From: Candidatus Leptofilum proximum
GTDB lineage: Bacteria > Chloroflexota > Anaerolineae > Promineifilales > Promineifilaceae
Reading direction: 5' to 3'
DNA length: 64,000 nt
Assembly (NCBI GenBank): GCA_016710325.1
Contig: JADJXK010000002.1
Coordinates: 1,612,001-1,676,000 of the forward strand
Shown here: positions 42,543 through 51,055 of the stretch, in pieces
Numbering within the stretch: position 1 is the first letter of the stretch
Layout: every line of letters starts with the position of its first letter
The notes under the pieces: generated by a model
Database searches by the model: none
Told to the model about the DNA's origin: nothing
The model's input: only the letters and a program-made list of their open reading frames with translations
Translations under genes and position numbers: made by a program

Positions 42543-43553
42543 ATGGCAACTCTAGCCGAAGTTCGAGCAGCAAAAGCGGTGCATACGGCCGCTCTCATGG
42601 ACCGACCAAACGTGGTGGGTGTAGGCATTGGGCGGCGCATCGTCGGTAACGTGCAGACCGACCAGCTGTGCCTTTCGGTGCTCGTCGCCGACAAAATTGC
42701 CGTGGAAGGGCTGGCGGCCGAGGCGCTGGTGCCGTCACAGTTAGGCGACGTGCCTACCGACGTGGTGCAGGTCGGCGTCCTCCGTGCCCACCAGGATCCC
42801 ACCGGACGGTTCCGACCCGCACCGGGCGGGGTGAGCATTGGCCATTACCAGATTTCGGCCGGAACTCTGGGCTGCATCGTGCGCGATCGGACCACCGGCA
42901 CGCGGCTCATCCTCTCTAACAACCACGTTCTGGCCAACAGCAACGACGCCGTAATTGGCGATCCAATTCTACAGCCCGGCGGAGCCGATGGCGGCTCAGT
43001 GGCCAACGATCACATTGCTAACCTGGAACGGTTTTGCACGATTGACTTTGGCACCACCGGCGGATCTGACTGTGGCATTGCCTCGGCCTATGCCGGGTTT
43101 GGCAACGCCCTGGCCAGCCTGCTGGGCTCGCGGCATCGTGTCTCGGTGCTGCAGACCAATCCCCAGGCGGTCAATTTGGTGGATGCGGCCGTAGCCCGCC
43201 CTCTCAACGACAACGACGTGCTGGATGAAATTTTGAACATTGGCCAGATTACCGGCACAACGGAAGGCGCTCTGGGCATGGCGGTACGCAAAATGGGACG
43301 GACGACAGGTTACACCACCGACGTCATCACCACAATTGAAGCGACCGTGAGCGTGAGCTATGGCCTGGGAAAGGTCGCGACTTTTGAGAACCAGTTTATC
43401 GCCGGGCCGATGTCGGCGGGTGGGGATTCTGGCTCGCTCATCGTTGCTACCAATTCGCAAGAAGCGGTTGGATTGCTCTTCGCCGGGTCAACGCAGACGA
43501 CCATTTTTAATCCTATCCAGGCGGTGCTGGACTGCCTGAACGTGGAGATTTAG
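42543..43553 (+). CDS. Trypsin-like (S1-fold) serine protease with N-terminal domain
   Basis: A 336-residue protein. Residues 1-82 (ATLAEVRAAKAVHTAALMDRPNVVGVGIGRR...VPTDVVQVGVL) form a small domain also found as a free protein in the next gene. The protease core has H128 (ILSNNHVLAN), a catalytic Asp candidate at D176 or D214 (LVDAAVARP) and S296 (AGGDSGSLIV). There is no signal peptide, so it is either intracellular or exported by another route. TTG at 42531 is the ribosome site (TTGGAGGA), so the ATG at 42543 is the start. The companion gene starts three bases after the stop. Substrate unknown. Confidence 0.85.
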   Translation: MATLAEVRAAKAVHTAALMDRPNVVGVGIGRRIVGNVQTDQLCLSVLVADKIAVEGLAAEALVPSQLGDVPTDVVQVGVLRAHQDPTGRFRPAPGGVSIGHYQISAGTLGCIVRDRTTGTRLILSNNHVLANSNDAVIGDPILQPGGADGGSVANDHIANLERFCTIDFGTTGGSDCGIASAYAGFGNALASLLGSRHRVSVLQTNPQAVNLVDAAVARPLNDNDVLDEILNIGQITGTTEGALGMAVRKMGRTTGYTTDVITTIEATVSVSYGLGKVATFENQFIAGPMSAGGDSGSLIVATNSQEAVGLLFAGSTQTTIFNPIQAVLDCLNVEI

Positions 43554-43556
43554 ACC

Positions 43557-43820
43557 ATGAACGAGCAGCAAGAAAGAATTGAACGCATCCAGGCGGTGAA
43601 GGCAGCCCACGAAGCAAATCTGCTGGCCAAAGCCAACGTGGTGGGTGTGGGGATTGGGTTTCGCCAGGAGCAGCACAGGCGCACGGACGACGTGGTGCTG
43701 GTGGTGATGGTTGAGAAGAAGGTGCCCCGCGCCCAGCTGGCTCCTGAGGATATCATTCCCAGCGAGATTGATGGCGTGCCGGTGGATGTGCAGGAAAGCG
43801 GCCGTATCGTACCCCAATAA
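43557..43820 (+). CDS. Stand-alone copy of the protease N-terminal domain
   Basis: An 87-residue protein. ERIQAVKAAHEANLLAKANVVGVGIGFRQEQHR...LVVMVEKKVPRAQLAPEDIIPSEIDGVPVDVQESG aligns along its length with residues 1-82 of the preceding protease: NVVGVGIG, the LsVLV/LVVMV strand with a following K, VPsql/IPSEI and DVPTDV/GVPVDV. The genes are three bases apart. Obvious roles are inhibitor, folding helper or substrate-recognition partner of the protease; none is shown. The fold is a small alpha-beta unit. I do not know an established name. Confidence 0.8.
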   Translation: MNEQQERIERIQAVKAAHEANLLAKANVVGVGIGFRQEQHRRTDDVVLVVMVEKKVPRAQLAPEDIIPSEIDGVPVDVQESGRIVPQ

Positions 43821-43843
43821 ACCGCCACTCACGCCATTCCAAC

Positions 43844-44341
43844 ATGAAAGTTTCCATTTCGACCAAACCAACAGCGGCAAACATCGCCACCGTCCTGGAA
43901 CTGCTGGCCACCACGGTGGAAGTTCTGGAAAGGGTCCCCAGCCGCTTCACGGCAGCTCAGCTGCGGCAAGCGCCCAGGCCAGGCGAGCGCTCCATGACAG
44001 AAGTGCTGGCCCACCTGATCAACTGCGAGGCACGGTCGGCCGGAGCCATCTACCTGGCGCTGCTGGTCAACGAGCCGCCCTTTGCCGATATTCACCCCGA
44101 ACGGCAGCTGGGCAAGCTGCTGCGTTTTGACACCTTTGCTTACGCTGAGCTGTTGGCCTACTTTCGGCTGCGGCGGGCGGTGCTGCTGCAAGTTTTAACC
44201 GCGTTGCCAAAAGAAAGCTGGCTGCGGGTTGTTCACGAGACAGGCAGGAAACGGCCGTTGTCTGTTTACTTGTGGGCACGCTCGCTGGCGCTGCATGAAC
44301 TGGATCATTTTCCCGAACTGGGCGGCACACCGGGCCGCTGA
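43844..44341 (+). CDS. DinB-superfamily four-helix protein
   Basis: A 165-residue DinB/YfiT-like protein. Metal-ligand histidines fit in MTEVLAHLINCEARSAG and in LALHELDHFPELGG, with a helix FAYAELLAYFRLRRAVLLQVLTAL between. DinB-fold proteins are metal-dependent enzymes, some being thiol transferases. It follows the free prodomain gene by 23 bases and lacks a clear ribosome site. Function unassigned. Confidence 0.82.
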   Translation: MKVSISTKPTAANIATVLELLATTVEVLERVPSRFTAAQLRQAPRPGERSMTEVLAHLINCEARSAGAIYLALLVNEPPFADIHPERQLGKLLRFDTFAYAELLAYFRLRRAVLLQVLTALPKESWLRVVHETGRKRPLSVYLWARSLALHELDHFPELGGTPGR

Positions 44342-44380
44342 CCGGTTTGCCACCTTCCACGCATCACCAGTGCTGCGACA

Positions 44381-44416
44381 AAAAAAGAAGGGATTGGACC
44401 TAAATCCAATCCCTTC
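44381..44416. terminator. Bidirectional terminator between DinB and stress-protein genes
   Basis: GAAGGGATTGGA (44387-44398) pairs with TCCAATCCCTTC (44405-44416). The A-run at 44381-44386 makes a T-run on the minus strand, so it fits best as the terminator of the minus-strand gene at 44467. Confidence 0.85.
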
Positions 44417-44466
44417 TTGCTTCTAGAGATTTACTCCGTAATTACTTGGCAGAAAGCGCATCCGGT

Positions 44467-45054
44467 TTAGTAGCGCACCCGCTCCCGTCTGATTTGTTCT
44501 ACGGTGTACGGGTCAGCGTCTGGATCGTAGGTTGTCCAACCTTCCTCACGCCAGCGATCCACGCGGCTTTCCAGGTCCACCGGATCGTAGTCGTCCAGGA
44601 TGTCGGCAACATCGTCAATTACGCTCTCGTCGGCACGAACCGTCACTAACGTGCCGCCGCGACGGACGCCTTCGGCATAATAGTCGGCGCGATCCTCATC
44701 AACCCCAAGGTCTACCAGGGCGCCAATGATGCCACCGGTTGCCGCCCCGATGCCGGCTCCAGCAATGGCTGCCGCAATAGGACCGGCCGCAATCACCGGG
44801 CCGATCCCCGGAATGGCCAGCGCGGCCAGGCCGACCAGAAGGCCGCCCACACCACCAACCATCGCGCCAGCGGCGGCGCCTCCCAGCGTATCGTCGGCGG
44901 GAAGGTCCTGGCCGTGGTATTCGGTATATTCACCGGCTGCGTCGCTGGCCACCACGCTAATATCGTCCCGCAAGATCCCTCTGTCTACAAGGGCCCGCAC
45001 TGCATTGACAGCATCGGTTCTGTTATCATACAAGGCACTCACTGTTGTTTTCAT
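44467..45054 (-). CDS. General-stress-type protein with glycine-zipper membrane region
   Basis: A 195-residue protein. Residues 1-45 are the YflT/general stress protein 17M-like fold (TTVSALYDNRTDAVNAVRALVDRGILRDDISVVASD). A Gly/Ala-rich hydrophobic zone (GGAAAGAMVGGVGGLLVGLAALAIPGIGPVIAAGPIAAAIAGAGIGAATGG) can form a membrane hairpin. Residues about 118-150 repeat the first fold (VDEDRADYYAEGVRRGGTLVTVRADE). An acidic/basic tail ends it. AAAGGAG lies 11 bases upstream of the ATG. Such proteins are often induced under osmotic or desiccation stress. Confidence 0.82.
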   Translation of the reverse strand: MKTTVSALYDNRTDAVNAVRALVDRGILRDDISVVASDAAGEYTEYHGQDLPADDTLGGAAAGAMVGGVGGLLVGLAALAIPGIGPVIAAGPIAAAIAGAGIGAATGGIIGALVDLGVDEDRADYYAEGVRRGGTLVTVRADESVIDDVADILDDYDPVDLESRVDRWREEGWTTYDPDADPYTVEQIRRERVRY

Positions 45055-45200
45055 TATTACAATCTCCTTTTTGTTGAATGGACGTCAACGTGACCTGTAT
45101 CCATTCATTCATTTCTCAAGCACGGTGTTGTTTTGCTAACCTGCACCAAACGAAGCGCAGATAAAAAGCTCACCTTGTTTCTATGGTAGTAAAAATCTGC

Positions 45201-45228
45201 CTGACTTCTATATGCAGAGATATATAAT
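45201..45228 (+). promoter_or_regulatory. Candidate promoter of the GNAT gene
   Basis: CTGACT (45201-45206), 16 bases and TATAAT (45223-45228). The leader that follows contains GGGGGG and CCCCCC runs flanking an ACGGCCGT (45273-45280) that can form a hairpin before the start at 45319. Confidence 0.5.
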
Positions 45229-45318
45229 TTGGAGATAAACAACAATGTATCTAGGGGGGTTGGGCAGGAGAAACGGCCGTCTACCCCCCCTCCCACCGCC
45301 TATAACAAGGAAAAACGC

Positions 45319-45801
45319 ATGGAACACACGCCAGACATCCATTTCAAACGCATTATGGCCCAAACGGTGATCCCCATCTGCAAGTTGAGCGAAACATTAT
45401 GCGCAGCACAGCGCAAAATGGTAACCGACAATGCCATTTCCATTGCCCAGGCTCACTTTTCCGACAACGCATGGATGCGTGCCATCTATGCCGACGACAC
45501 GCCAATCGGCTTTGTGCTGCTGCATATTGGCTCCGATTACGACGATGGGATCGACTGTCCGGGCATCTTTTTGTGGCGCTTTATGATCGCGGCGCCGTAC
45601 CAGGGGAAGGGATACGGCCGTCAGGCCATGAAACGGTTGCTCCACCAGCTGCAGGCCCAAGGCATCCCCGAACTATACACCAGCTGCGGCCTGGGCGAAG
45701 CCAGTCCCGAAGGTTTTTACCGGCAGTTGGGGTTTGAGCCAACAGGGGAGATGTACGGCGATGAAATCGAGTTGAGGCTGAACTTGAACCGAGCGCATTG
45801 A
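45319..45801 (+). CDS. GNAT-family N-acetyltransferase
   Basis: A 160-residue acetyltransferase. The acetyl-CoA loop is PYQGKGYGRQAMKRLL (QxxGxG), preceded by IFLWRFMIAAP, and the C-terminal half-fold is LYTSCGLGEASPEGFYRQLGFEPTGEMYGDEIELRL. This closely fits the diamine/spermidine N-acetyltransferase subgroup (BltD/PaiA-like, with GFxxTGE). The acceptor is probably a polyamine or similar amine. The frame is open upstream to 45229, but AAGGAAAAACGC before the ATG at 45319 and the promoter position choose the shorter form. Confidence 0.88.
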   Translation: MEHTPDIHFKRIMAQTVIPICKLSETLCAAQRKMVTDNAISIAQAHFSDNAWMRAIYADDTPIGFVLLHIGSDYDDGIDCPGIFLWRFMIAAPYQGKGYGRQAMKRLLHQLQAQGIPELYTSCGLGEASPEGFYRQLGFEPTGEMYGDEIELRLNLNRAH

Positions 45802-45877
45802 CCCAATCGTAAGCTCAAGGCACTTGCAGAGATCGGCGCGGGCTGCCTTATTTTCAGGGTCATTAAAGCGGCGAGGA

Positions 45878-46114
45878 TCAGACGGCCGTTACACCCCCAC
45901 CGCTCACCGCCACCAACCCCCAGCGCAGTGTGTCCGGCTGGAGCACCAGTTCACGCACTTCATCGCCCGGCAGCATGATCAGCACGTGACGGCCGTTTCC
46001 ATCCACCCACTGCCGCCCCTGGCCAACTGGTTGCCAACGGCCGTTCACCTGCACCTTCTTCACCTGTACCGAGCCATCCTGGTTAAAGCGGCACTCTACA
46101 CCCACTGATTCCAT
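45878..46114 (-). CDS. Small conserved-looking hypothetical protein
   Basis: A 78-residue ORF, MESVGVECRFNQDGSVQVKKVQVNGRWQPVGQGRQWVDGNGRHVLIMLPGDEVRELVLQPDT... It is strand-rich with an alternating polar/hydrophobic pattern and looks like a small beta protein (similar in style to ring-binding or SH3-like fragments). It has no clear ribosome site. It carries three ACGGCCGT words within 150 bases, the densest stretch in the window. I do not recognise a family. Confidence 0.55.
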   Translation of the reverse strand: MESVGVECRFNQDGSVQVKKVQVNGRWQPVGQGRQWVDGNGRHVLIMLPGDEVRELVLQPDTLRWGLVAVSGGGVTAV

Positions 46115-46125
46115 GAGGAAAAACC

Positions 46126-46190
46126 TTTGTAATTGAGTAATTGGGTAATTACCAAGTTACCCAATTACCTAATTTCCCACTTATCACTTT
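46126..46190. repeat. AATTACCC-type inverted array
   Basis: GTAATTGAGTAATTGGGTAA and TTACCAAG are followed by TTACCCAATTACCTAATTTC. Same family as 16836-16861 and 38325-38420. Confidence 0.75.
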
Positions 46191-46198
46191 TCACTTAC

Positions 46199-46957
46199 CT
46201 ACTTGTTTTTCCGCCAAAACCAGCCCAACTTCCGGTACTTCACCCACTCATAGTAGGTCATGTACAAACTCAGGCGCAAACCGTGCAGGCCGTCTTTGTA
46301 GCCATCCAGGGTGACAAAACGCCAGTAGAAGTGGCGTAGCGGCTGCAAGATATAGTTGTGCGGCCTGGGCTTGATGCCCTGGTCGTAGAGGATGCGGGCG
46401 TCGTAGCTGGTGTAGGCACGCTGCTTGGCGCGGAAATGTTCAAGGTCGCGGTAGTTGTAGTGGGTAAGCGGCCGTTCCAGATACCCAATCGCGCCATCTA
46501 CGACAGCAATCTCGTGCACAGGCCGCTCATAACGCACGCAGCCGTGTTTGAAGAGGCGCAGCTGGTAGTCGGGGAACCAGCCCGCACCAGTGGTGAGTTT
46601 GCCAAAGATGTAGTTGTGACGCGGCACGTACCAGCCGCGCTCCGGCCGTTCAGCCATCACCTGGCGAATTTCCTGGCCCAATTCCGGCGTGCCCCGCTCA
46701 TCGGCATCGACAAAAAAAACCCAGTCGGTGCGCAAGGCATCCAGCGCCGCATTACGCTGCTGGGCAAAGTTCACAAATTTGGATTGGAGCAGTTCTGCGC
46801 CCGCTTCCTGGGCGAGTACGGCCGTATCATCCTCACTGTACGCATCAAACGCCACCACCCGGTCGGCCCAACGCAGCGACTGGATGCAGTCGATAATGTG
46901 GCTGGCTTCGTTGAGGGTGAGGATAACGGCCGTTAATTCTTGTTGGTTTGTGGTCAT
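46199..46957 (-). CDS. GT2-family glycosyltransferase (WaaE/KdtX-like)
   Basis: A 252-residue GT-A fold enzyme: LTAVILTLNEASHIIDCIQSLRWADRVVAFDAYSEDDTAVLAQ, the DxD-type metal site FFVDADERGT, and an acceptor region with PRHNYIFGKLTTGAGWFPDYQLRLFKHG and EIAVVDG. The subgroup adds sugars to lipid A core or glycolipids. It is followed by a repeat array. No ribosome site is visible. It probably works with the adjacent GT2 on surface glycans. Confidence 0.9.
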   Translation of the reverse strand: MTTNQQELTAVILTLNEASHIIDCIQSLRWADRVVAFDAYSEDDTAVLAQEAGAELLQSKFVNFAQQRNAALDALRTDWVFFVDADERGTPELGQEIRQVMAERPERGWYVPRHNYIFGKLTTGAGWFPDYQLRLFKHGCVRYERPVHEIAVVDGAIGYLERPLTHYNYRDLEHFRAKQRAYTSYDARILYDQGIKPRPHNYILQPLRHFYWRFVTLDGYKDGLHGLRLSLYMTYYEWVKYRKLGWFWRKNK

Positions 46958-46998
46958 GGGGAAGTTGTATCAAAGAATGCTTGGATTGAACAGAACTT

Positions 46999-47058
46999 GT
47001 GATGCGTGAAACGTGAAGCGTGATTCTTTCCCATTTCACCGTTTTACGTTTCACGCCT
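46999..47058. repeat. GTGAAACGTGA-type inverted array
   Basis: GATGCGTGAAACGTGAAGCG and TGATTC are followed by CCATTTCACCGTTTTACGTT and TCACGCC. Same family as the array at about 16750. It separates two glycosyltransferase genes. Confidence 0.75.
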
Positions 47059-47059
47059 C

Positions 47060-47971
47060 CTAGATTCCCCGCCATATTTGAATGATCGTTTCATACGCCT
47101 GCTTCATCTGCGGATCGGTGGCTTTTTTGGCGCGGCGGCGCATGGCAATTTGCACCATCTTACTCGCGATGGCCAGTTTGATACGGCCGTACATCTCCGC
47201 ATACAGCCGCGCCCGACTCTGCCACAGATTGATCACCGAGGTGGCGGGCACCTGGCGGGTGCTTTCTCCGCCGTAATGCACAATCTCGGCCGAGGGCACG
47301 GCGTAAACGCGCCAGCCCGCCGCCTGAATGCGCCAGCTCCAGTCGATTTCCTCGCAGTACATGTGGAACGATTCGTCAAAGCCGTTGGTGGCTTCGGCCA
47401 CATCGGCGCGCACCATCATGGTGGCCCCCAGCGGATGATCGATGGGGAACGGGTCGTTGTCTCTGGCCAGTTTATGCGGCGGATAACGGCCGTTCCAGCG
47501 GCTCTCGTAAAAACGGGCGGGCAGCGGAAACAAGTCAAACGCCAGCTGGCGCAGTCCGGGGAAGTAAAAGGCGCTGGGCTGGAAACGGCCGTCGCCGTAC
47601 ACCAACCTTGCCCCAGCCATACCGCCGTCGGGATGTTCTTCCAGGGTGTTGATCAGTTCAAACAGCGCACCAGGCTGCACCTTGGTGTCTGGGTTCAGCA
47701 AAAAGTAGTAGCGTGGACTATGCGCCTTGGCCGCCGCCATGCCCTGGTTGTTGGCAGCACCAAAGCCGGGATTGGTCTGGTTGGCAATGAGGTGCACGTT
47801 GGGGAAGAGAGATCGCACCAGATCGGCCGTGCCGTCCGTGGAGGCGTTATCCACCACCCACACCTCGCCGCGCAGCCGGGAACGCTGCAAATCGGCAAAC
47901 ACCGAGCGCAGGCACTGCACCAGGTAGTCCCGCACGTTCCAACTGACGATAATCACCGCAACATCAATCAT
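47060..47971 (-). CDS. GT2-family glycosyltransferase (rhamnosyltransferase-like)
   Basis: A 303-residue enzyme of the WbbL/RfbN type: VAVIIVSWNVRDYLVQCLRSVF, VWVVDNASTDGTADLVRSLFPNVHLIANQTNPGFGAANNQG, the metal site FLLNPDTKV, and HPLGATMMVRADVAEATNGFDESFHMYCEEIDWSWRIQAAGW in the acceptor half. A C-terminal basic amphipathic tail (RIKLAIASKMVQIAMRRRAKKA) suggests membrane association. It transfers a deoxyhexose or similar sugar in envelope polysaccharide assembly. Confidence 0.92.
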   Translation of the reverse strand: MIDVAVIIVSWNVRDYLVQCLRSVFADLQRSRLRGEVWVVDNASTDGTADLVRSLFPNVHLIANQTNPGFGAANNQGMAAAKAHSPRYYFLLNPDTKVQPGALFELINTLEEHPDGGMAGARLVYGDGRFQPSAFYFPGLRQLAFDLFPLPARFYESRWNGRYPPHKLARDNDPFPIDHPLGATMMVRADVAEATNGFDESFHMYCEEIDWSWRIQAAGWRVYAVPSAEIVHYGGESTRQVPATSVINLWQSRARLYAEMYGRIKLAIASKMVQIAMRRRAKKATDPQMKQAYETIIQIWRGI

Positions 47972-47974
47972 AAA

Positions 47975-48067
47975 AAACCTGGAAAGGACGCAGAGACCAG
48001 AGAGAAAAAAAGAGCCCTCAGAGATCTCTGAGATCTTCCTCTACTCCACGCTCTCTGCGTCCGTCCT
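47975..48067. repeat. GACGCAGAGA-type inverted repeat
   Basis: AAAGGACGCAGAGACCAGAG (from about 47983) and, 40 bases on, CTCTACTCCACGCTCTCTGC and GTCCGTCC are reverse complements, with CAGAGATCTCTGAGATC palindromes between. It is another array-type element between a glycosyltransferase and a lipoprotein gene. Confidence 0.65.
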
Positions 48068-48068
48068 A

Positions 48069-49265
48069 CTAATCCGTCAACAAAAGCGCCTCATCCGTCC
48101 AGCCCAGGGTCTCGATGACAAAGTGGACCGGTTCATAGCTGTTGGGCACGGCCGTTTCCAATCCCGTCCAGCCATAAAAATCGGCGGCGCACAGCGAGTT
48201 GGCGCACAGGTTCGAAGCGGAAAATCGGCTGAGCAGCGCGCCCAGCTGCTGGGCCAGGCCAAAGGGAAAGGCGCCGCCCACCACCACCGAATCGGCCGGA
48301 ATCGGTGCGCTCAGGGCCAAAATGCGCGTCTCGTCGAAGATGGCTTCATTGGTGTCGAAGACGCCAGAGCGGGCATCACGCACGCGGTAGCCGCCCTGAT
48401 CCGGCCGGCCCAGCACCACCACAAAACCCACACCGCTGCGGTTGGGCGATGCCCCCGTCTGCCGCCAGATTTCGGGATCATCCTCGCCAAAGACCCATTC
48501 ACGATTTTCAAACGGCAGGATGGGCGGCCAGTAGGTGCCGGTGGCAAAATCCACTTCGCCGTTAAACACCGCCAGCATCGCCGTGTTGTCGCCCGGCACG
48601 GACACCATTTCACCCGGCTCAATGCCTTCCGCTGCCAGCAGCGCCTGGAAATACCAGTTGTTGGGCACGCTGGCCACATCGGGAATGGCCCAGCTTTTGC
48701 CGTCCAGGTCGTCTAAAGAGGTGATGTTGCTGTCGCGGCGCACAACGATCATGCCCGCCTGCCAGCTGAGGCCGTTGTTTTGCACGGCCGTACTCACCAC
48801 CTGCGCCCCACACTGCTGGTTGGCCAGGGCCACACCGACGGCCGTTAAAAAACCAATCGTTTCGGCCGGGGCGGCACACATCAAGTCAATCACCCGCTGC
48901 TCGTTGTCCAAAATGCCCACCTGGAACTGCTGTCCGGTTTGCCGGGCCAGCCAGTTGGCCAGCACCTGGGCGCGGCTGCTAATGACGGCCGTCTCTACCA
49001 CCGGGGCAAATAAGAGCTGAAACGGCCGTTCTTCTGATCCAGGTGACGGCCGTTCTTGTGCCACCGTCTCCACCAGGGTGACCGTTTCGGTAATCACCCG
49101 CGTCACTTCAATTTCAACTTCGATAGGGTCAGCGGTGACAACGGCCGTGGGTCCAGACACCAAACGAGTCACTTCCACCACCGTGGGCGTAGGCGACGAG
49201 GCACACGCAGCCAGCGCCATAACCAAAAATCCCAGACCCCAAAAGTGCCGCATTGCTTTATCCAT
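48069..49265 (-). CDS. PhnD-like substrate-binding lipoprotein
   Basis: A 398-residue lipoprotein. Signal peptide with lipobox: MRHFWGLGFLVMALAACASSP (cleavage before the Cys). A V/T-rich linker (VVEVTRLVSGPTAVVTADPIEVEIEVTRVITETVTLVETV) leads to a periplasmic-binding fold of the phosphonate/phosphite class (PFQLLFAPVVETAVISSRAQVLANWLARQTGQQFQVGIL; KSWAIPDVASVPNNWYFQALLAAEGIEPGEMV). The start is taken at MDKAMRHFW; MRHFW is also possible. No permease or ATPase is adjacent, so it may serve a remote transporter or act as a sensor. Confidence 0.85.
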   Translation of the reverse strand: MDKAMRHFWGLGFLVMALAACASSPTPTVVEVTRLVSGPTAVVTADPIEVEIEVTRVITETVTLVETVAQERPSPGSEERPFQLLFAPVVETAVISSRAQVLANWLARQTGQQFQVGILDNEQRVIDLMCAAPAETIGFLTAVGVALANQQCGAQVVSTAVQNNGLSWQAGMIVVRRDSNITSLDDLDGKSWAIPDVASVPNNWYFQALLAAEGIEPGEMVSVPGDNTAMLAVFNGEVDFATGTYWPPILPFENREWVFGEDDPEIWRQTGASPNRSGVGFVVVLGRPDQGGYRVRDARSGVFDTNEAIFDETRILALSAPIPADSVVVGGAFPFGLAQQLGALLSRFSASNLCANSLCAADFYGWTGLETAVPNSYEPVHFVIETLGWTDEALLLTD

Positions 49266-49392
49266 CCATGAAAAAGAGGCTGCCACAGCTGGGCAACTGG
49301 GCAACCTCCTGTTAATTGATGCTAGTTTACCTTGTCGGCCCCCGTCCGCCAATCAAAATTCCCCCAGGTTAACGGACAGCTAACGAAAAACA

Positions 49393-49472
49393 ACCCCACC
49401 CTAACCCTCCCCCTCAGAGGAGGAGGGAATCTGGCTCTCTCTCCCTCAGGAAGAGGGGTGGGGTGAGGGTCT
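49393..49472. repeat. CCCTCACCCC-type inverted intergenic repeat, copy 2
   Basis: CCCCACCCTAACCCTCCCCC and TCAGAGGAGGAGGGAATCTG are followed by CAGGAAGAGGGGTGGGGTGA. It is related to 19446-19527. Confidence 0.75.
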
Positions 49473-50819
49473 TTATTCCCCATCCACGGGCCACGGAGGC
49501 ACTTCGCGTGGTTCGCATTCCGGCAGGTTGCCTTCATCCGGCATGTCTACCGTCAGCGCCTGCGGATCGACACGCTCATAGGCGTTGACCACCTGCACAT
49601 CCTCATGAATCAGCCCGGCCCAGACGGTTTGCGGGTTGCGGTCGCCAAAGTCATCCACCATGCGGATGCTGCCAGTGACGGTGGCGCGTTTGCCGGGCAT
49701 GAGGTAGGTGTAGCCGTCGATCACCTCCAGCTCGTCCGGGCTGCCCAGGGCAAAGCGGAAGGGGTAGTTGGTCAGCTCATTTTCAAAGCCGATGCCCAGG
49801 CGGAACACGCCTGGTTTGGTGAACCAGCCCAGCGTGTTGTAATTCCAGTCAGAGTCGTACAGGGTGCCGGGCGGTGGCCCATTAGTGCGGATGGGTGTGG
49901 TGCCGTAATTTTCTACCGTCAGGGTAAAGGTGAACACGCCGCAGAGGGGAACGGCCGTACGCTCCCAAAGCACCGTCTCTCCCGCAGGCGGCGACACAAC
50001 GCGCACCCGCGGCACGCCGCCAAACTGGATCGTCAACTGCTTCTCGACCCGCACCTGCTGCCCTTCTAAATCCTGGGCAATGACGATAAGCGGGTAAGTG
50101 CCATCGGGCGGTGGGGTGGCCCCTTCGTCGACGCCACCTTCGTAATCGTATTTGTGCCACCCTTCGGCATTAGGCTCATTAACTTGTTCAAACTCGCTGA
50201 TGCGCTCTTCCCTACCGTCCGGCATCTGCAAAAAGACACGCACCTGGGCCACATCTTTGGCCAGGTAGAAACTCGGTTGTACCCGGTCGTCGATGCCGTC
50301 CCGGTTGGGCGTAAAGACGGTAGTGTCCAGGGCAAAATCGCGAATGTCGGGCAGCACTGGATCGGCATCGACAATCACCAGCTCACCTTCAGCGGTTTCG
50401 GTGTCTCCCTTTTCATCGGTGGCGCTGACGATCCAGGTGTAACGGCCGTCTTGCAGCAGTCGCGCCAAAATCTCCCCTTCAATCTGGTCATCCGGCAGGG
50501 TGTACGGGTCCACCACGCCGCTGAAGGTGACGCTGTATTCACCCGCGCCGCGCGTTTTCTCCTGGCGGAAGTAAAAGCGGTCGCCTGCTTCGTTCTCAAA
50601 ATAGATAGAAACAGTGGCATTGCGCGAAATCTCGTAGGAGATCCTGGTGGCGTCGGTGTCGCCATCGGCGTTGGGGCTGATTTGTGTCTTGTCTACCTGC
50701 ACATTGCGCAGCAGGCTGCTATCGCCGTTTAGCAGGCGGTTGCCCAGGAAAACGGCCGCCATCACCACCAGCAGCGCCACGATGCCGACCCAAATGAAGG
50801 TTGATGTCTGTTTGCTCAT
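49473..50819 (-). CDS. Membrane-anchored protein with FlgD-Ig-like domains
   Basis: A 448-residue protein. After MSKQTS a single transmembrane segment (FIWVGIVALLVVMAAVFLGNRLL) anchors it. Two FlgD-Ig-type beta domains follow, each opening with a Ca-binding-looking motif (ISPNADGDTDATRISYEISRNATVSIYF; FTPNRDGIDDRVQPSFYLAKDVAQVRVFL). A further beta domain lies at about 250-440. The open frame starts at 51062, but the 81 upstream residues have no coherent character and the TM segment right after M at 50819 marks the start. The role is unknown; an extracytoplasmic structural function is likely. Confidence 0.8.
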   Translation of the reverse strand: MSKQTSTFIWVGIVALLVVMAAVFLGNRLLNGDSSLLRNVQVDKTQISPNADGDTDATRISYEISRNATVSIYFENEAGDRFYFRQEKTRGAGEYSVTFSGVVDPYTLPDDQIEGEILARLLQDGRYTWIVSATDEKGDTETAEGELVIVDADPVLPDIRDFALDTTVFTPNRDGIDDRVQPSFYLAKDVAQVRVFLQMPDGREERISEFEQVNEPNAEGWHKYDYEGGVDEGATPPPDGTYPLIVIAQDLEGQQVRVEKQLTIQFGGVPRVRVVSPPAGETVLWERTAVPLCGVFTFTLTVENYGTTPIRTNGPPPGTLYDSDWNYNTLGWFTKPGVFRLGIGFENELTNYPFRFALGSPDELEVIDGYTYLMPGKRATVTGSIRMVDDFGDRNPQTVWAGLIHEDVQVVNAYERVDPQALTVDMPDEGNLPECEPREVPPWPVDGE

Positions 50820-51055
50820 GAGGGCAAGTTTACCAAACGGCCGTACCCACGGCGAACGATGTTTAGGCAACGATCCGCCTACTACAGTTCGGGGAAAACA
50901 GAAGCAAGCCACGCCTTTTAGGTACTCCGCCGAACTGTTAAAGCATTGCGCCGCACCCGTCGAGCAAGGAGCAAGTTTCTGGCGTAATGCTACCTTGCCC
51001 CTGCCTGGTGGCAATGTTACAATGCCGCCGCTTCGACAAACTTCAATAAAGAATA

